Below the pieces are notes generated by a model that ran no database searches, was not told where the DNA came from, and saw only the letters and a program-made list of their open reading frames with translations. From a candidate division FCPU426 bacterium (GTDB lineage Bacteria; Oederibacteriota; PGYV01; Palsa-1178), in NCBI GenBank assembly GCA_003167475.1, contig PMTB01000179.1:1-7847 (forward strand): a stretch of DNA of 7,847 nt, read 5' to 3'. A program made the position numbers and the translations under genes. This document shows positions 5,884-7,847 of the stretch, in pieces. How positions within the stretch are numbered: the first letter of the stretch is position 1; the number at the start of each line of letters is the position of its first letter.

Positions 5884-6780
5884 ATGAATAGGAACATTGT
5901 TTATGTTTTTACTGGAACAGGAAATAGCCTTAAGGTAGCAAAAGACATCGCAGCTGCATTAGTTGATTGCGATATTGTTTCAATGGGCAGCAATACACAA
6001 TATGACCTTATGGAAGGCCACAAAACTATCGGTTTCGTTTTACCAACTTATTATCGTGGAGAACCGAGAAAAGTCACGGAATTTATCAGCCGCCTTAATT
6101 TAGAACATAATAAAAATGCTTATTATTACACCGTTGTAACCGCAGGAAAGTATGACGGCAATACGCTGTGCCATATTAAGAAATTATTGAAAAGAAAAGG
6201 GATTGCACTTAGTTACGGCAAAATGCTTGATATGTTTTCAAATTATGTTGTTTCTTATGACATGAAGGATACAGTTAAAGAAGAGACAAAAAAGTCTGAA
6301 ATCGATTTTGAGCCTATTTTAAAGTCAATTAAGAACAGAGAATCAAATCAGATACCAGAAATTGAATTGCTGCAGGAAATCGCATACAGGGCATTAATCC
6401 CGCTGATTCCGGAAATGGATGAATATTACAGCGTTTCGGATGATTGTATTAAATGCGGAATTTGTGAAATAGTCTGTCCGGTTGGAAATATTGGACTTGA
6501 TGATGTCGGGCGACCTTACTTCAACCACCACTGTGAGCAGTGTATGGCCTGTATCCAGTTTTGTCCTAAAAGAGCAATCAATTATAAAGACAGGACCCAA
6601 AACAGGAGAAGATACACGCACCCTGATATAAAATACACGGATTTAGCCGCGCTAAATGGCAACGCTGATTCAAAAATCGGTTCCAGTTCAAAACTATTTT
6701 CATCAGACAGGAAAAAATCAAGCAGCTCAATAGTGGCAAAACTTATGGCTAAGGCAATTTGGAAAATTTATGGTTTGTAA
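5884..6780 (+). CDS. EFR1-family flavodoxin/ferredoxin protein
   Basis: This 298-residue cytoplasmic electron-transfer protein fuses a flavodoxin-like domain to a double-cluster ferredoxin. The N-terminus shows a beta strand and the FMN phosphate loop FTGTGNS (9-15), followed by flavodoxin-fold material to about 150. The ferredoxin part has two complete 4Fe-4S motifs: C188, C191, C194, C198 (CxxCxxCxxxCP) and C217, C220, C223, C227 (CxxCxxCxxxCP). The segment after the second motif, with NRRRYTHPDIK, is typical of EFR1-type proteins of anaerobes. Length and order match that family. The physiological partners are unknown; it should pass electrons between FMN and the two clusters. It follows the ArsR-type gene in the same direction, with its own candidate promoter and a palindromic operator between them, so expression is probably repressed until the regulator's signal appears. 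The polar, serine-rich stretch near 270-285 before the last helix is probably a flexible linker. Confidence 0.88.
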   Translation: MNRNIVYVFTGTGNSLKVAKDIAAALVDCDIVSMGSNTQYDLMEGHKTIGFVLPTYYRGEPRKVTEFISRLNLEHNKNAYYYTVVTAGKYDGNTLCHIKKLLKRKGIALSYGKMLDMFSNYVVSYDMKDTVKEETKKSEIDFEPILKSIKNRESNQIPEIELLQEIAYRALIPLIPEMDEYYSVSDDCIKCGICEIVCPVGNIGLDDVGRPYFNHHCEQCMACIQFCPKRAINYKDRTQNRRRYTHPDIKYTDLAALNGNADSKIGSSSKLFSSDRKKSSSSIVAKLMAKAIWKIYGL

Positions 6781-6831
6781 AGCTGGGAAAAGGGATTAAT
6801 AGTGAAAACAAAAACGAAAAGTACTAAATAG

Positions 6832-6865
6832 AAAGTTTCGTATAATATACATTATACGAAACTTT
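6832..6865 (+). terminator. Perfect 15-bp inverted repeat, probable terminator
   Basis: Arm AAAGTTTCGTATAAT (6832-6846) and its exact reverse complement (6851-6865) flank a four-base loop. The site lies 51 bases after the EFR1-type stop codon. The following bases, GTATTTT, are only a partial T-run, so it is an imperfect intrinsic terminator, possibly working in both directions. A long symmetric binding site is the alternative. Confidence 0.5.
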
Positions 6866-6882
6866 GTATTTTGGAATTATTT

Positions 6883-6914
6883 ATGCCGGATTTCCGGCAT
6901 CACGCCTGTTTTTT
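6883..6914 (+). terminator. Second hairpin with delayed T-run
   Basis: ATGCCGG (6883-6889) pairs exactly with CCGGCAT (6894-6900) around ATTT. A run of six Ts begins at 6909, eight bases after the stem, which is further than usual. It may back up the preceding hairpin in isolating the FecR gene. Confidence 0.4.
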
Positions 6915-6964
6915 GACACCTTGAATCAATAAAACCCCTTATTTTAAAAGAAAATATTCCGGCA
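6892..6964 (+). repeat. Repeated TTCCGGCAT word before FecR gene
   Basis: TTCCGGCAT occurs at 6892-6900, as part of the second hairpin, and again at 6956-6964, just upstream of the -10 box. Each copy could be a half-site for a regulator; chance cannot be excluded. Confidence 0.25.
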
Positions 6965-6971
6965 TACCTAT

Positions 6972-6980
6972 TGCTATAAT
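6972..6980 (+). promoter_or_regulatory. Extended -10 promoter of FecR-domain gene
   Basis: TGCTATAAT is a perfect extended -10 element (TGn plus TATAAT). No -35 box is visible at the normal distance, as is usual for this class. Transcription would start near 6987, about 32 bases before the ATG. Confidence 0.6.
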
Positions 6981-7018
6981 CAATATAGAATTAAATATGT
7001 TTTTAAGGAGGCTTTAAA

Positions 7019-7847
7019 ATGAGAAACTTAAAACTGGCAGTAGGAATCGTACTTTTACTGGTATTTACCGGGTTTATGGCTTATGCCGAGACTTCCATAG
7101 CCGATTCAGTGGCTGTAGTGTCCAATTTCAAAGGGGCGGGGTATATTTACAATTCCGGGGCTTGGAAGCCTGTGGAAGTCGGGATGCCTTTATATGAGGG
7201 CGATACTGTGGCCACCAAGCTGGACAGTTTTGTCGAGGTTGTCTTTGACAGCGCTACACTAGTGCGCGTTGACTCGGATTCGCAGCTCAAATTATCCGAA
7301 CTTAAAAGGAACGAGAATATCGCGCGCACCATATTTGACCTTGTCAAAGGGCGCATCGTGGCTATCGTTGACCACCTTAAAAACCCCGAATCAGCTTTTG
7401 AGGTCCATACAAAGATGGCTGTCGCGGCCGTAAAAGGCACCGAGCTTGCCGTCGAGGAAGGCTCGCTCGGAGTTTATGAAGGTTCGGTTGCCTGGTCAAA
7501 CGCGGACGGCACAAAAAAAGTACAGGTTGAATTCGGCAATGAGTCAAGCGTGACCGCGCCGGGAGCAGCGCCTTCGGTTCCTTCGGAACTTAAGAACCTC
7601 CTGCAGGTGAAAACACAACTTAACGGCATGAGGGAAGACGTTAAGGTATTCCGTAACTTAAAAGCAACAAACGGCAGTGTAAAGGAATTTTTGATACAGA
7701 GGCAGAAGACGGACGCTTCGGGGAAAGTGACAGGGTCAAGCGAGACAAACCTAGCCGTAGGCGGTGTCAATTCCAAGAACAGCGAAGCTGTTGATAAAAT
7801 ACATAAATACCTATCCGACAGGGCTCACAAAGAATTAAACAATACGC
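7019..7847 (+). CDS. Secreted FecR-domain protein, 3' partial
   Basis: Translation starts at ATG 7019, seven bases after a full AAGGAGG site (7005-7011), and stays open to the window edge, giving 276 complete codons. The first 23 residues are a signal peptide with cleavage predicted after AYA, before E24. A FecR domain (PF04773) follows at about 57-155: GDTVAT (61-66), a VEVVFDSAT strand, LVRVDSDSQLKLSEL, and the diagnostic AVKGTELAV at 137-145. After about residue 165 comes a charged, probably helical region. No transmembrane anchor is visible in the sequenced part, so this stand-alone form is periplasmic or extracellular rather than the classical anti-sigma FecR with an N-terminal cytoplasmic domain. 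Its role may be structural or in envelope sensing. It has its own promoter and is insulated by two hairpins, so it is not in an operon with the EFR1-type gene. GC content returns to the level of the left-hand genes. Confidence 0.88.
   Translation, partial: MRNLKLAVGIVLLLVFTGFMAYAETSIADSVAVVSNFKGAGYIYNSGAWKPVEVGMPLYEGDTVATKLDSFVEVVFDSATLVRVDSDSQLKLSELKRNENIARTIFDLVKGRIVAIVDHLKNPESAFEVHTKMAVAAVKGTELAVEEGSLGVYEGSVAWSNADGTKKVQVEFGNESSVTAPGAAPSVPSELKNLLQVKTQLNGMREDVKVFRNLKATNGSVKEFLIQRQKTDASGKVTGSSETNLAVGGVNSKNSEAVDKIHKYLSDRAHKELNNT

Noticed and set aside
6913..6918. TTGACA as -35 box of the FecR gene
   Set aside because: The TATAAT at 6975 is 56 bases away and no good -10 box lies 16-19 bases downstream.
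1..7847. CRISPR array, tRNA, rRNA or insertion sequence
   Set aside because: No regularly spaced repeats, cloverleaf-like sequence, rRNA-like segment or intact transposase with terminal inverted repeats was seen on either strand.

Overview
This window reads as a chromosomal segment from an anaerobic bacterium with a Gram-negative-type envelope. It has an iron-sulfur hydratase of the aconitase superfamily, an eight-cysteine flavodoxin/ferredoxin protein, a lipoprotein with threonine/proline-rich linkers and a secreted FecR-domain protein. The Thr/Pro linkers and the clostridial-type hydratase remind me of uncultured candidate phyla (for example Goldbacteria-like genomes), but that is an impression and the taxon is not settled here.

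Layout: 1-1875 is the C-terminal five sixths of a YbhJ-like aconitase-family hydratase that runs off the left edge. A structured-looking leader (about 1892-2046) separates it from a DUF11-containing lipoprotein (2058-3446). A gene-poor, AT-rich stretch (3447-3958) holds two possible tiny ORFs and repeated TGTCATCG words before a TPR-plus-membrane protein (3959-5011). A second gene-poor stretch (5012-5456) holds a minus-strand gene remnant and a near-perfect sigma70 promoter. That promoter drives an ArsR-type winged-helix regulator (5457-5801), which is followed by an EFR1-type flavodoxin/ferredoxin protein (5884-6780). After two hairpins, a FecR-domain protein (7019 onward) runs off the right edge.

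The clearest functional unit is the ArsR regulator plus the EFR1-like electron carrier. The regulator's promoter spacer contains a tandem GTGCATATAT repeat. The intergenic region before the EFR1 gene contains a perfect palindrome, TGTGCAT-AC-ATGCACA, at the expected transcription start. The shared GTGCAT core suggests that one repressor controls both promoters. The regulator lacks the metal-binding cysteine motif of classical ArsR/SmtB sensors, so its signal is unknown.

Base composition changes along the window. The hydratase, lipoprotein and FecR genes are near 50% GC, while roughly 3636-7010 is much more AT-rich. This could mean that the central block was acquired separately. No rRNA, tRNA, CRISPR array or intact mobile element was found.
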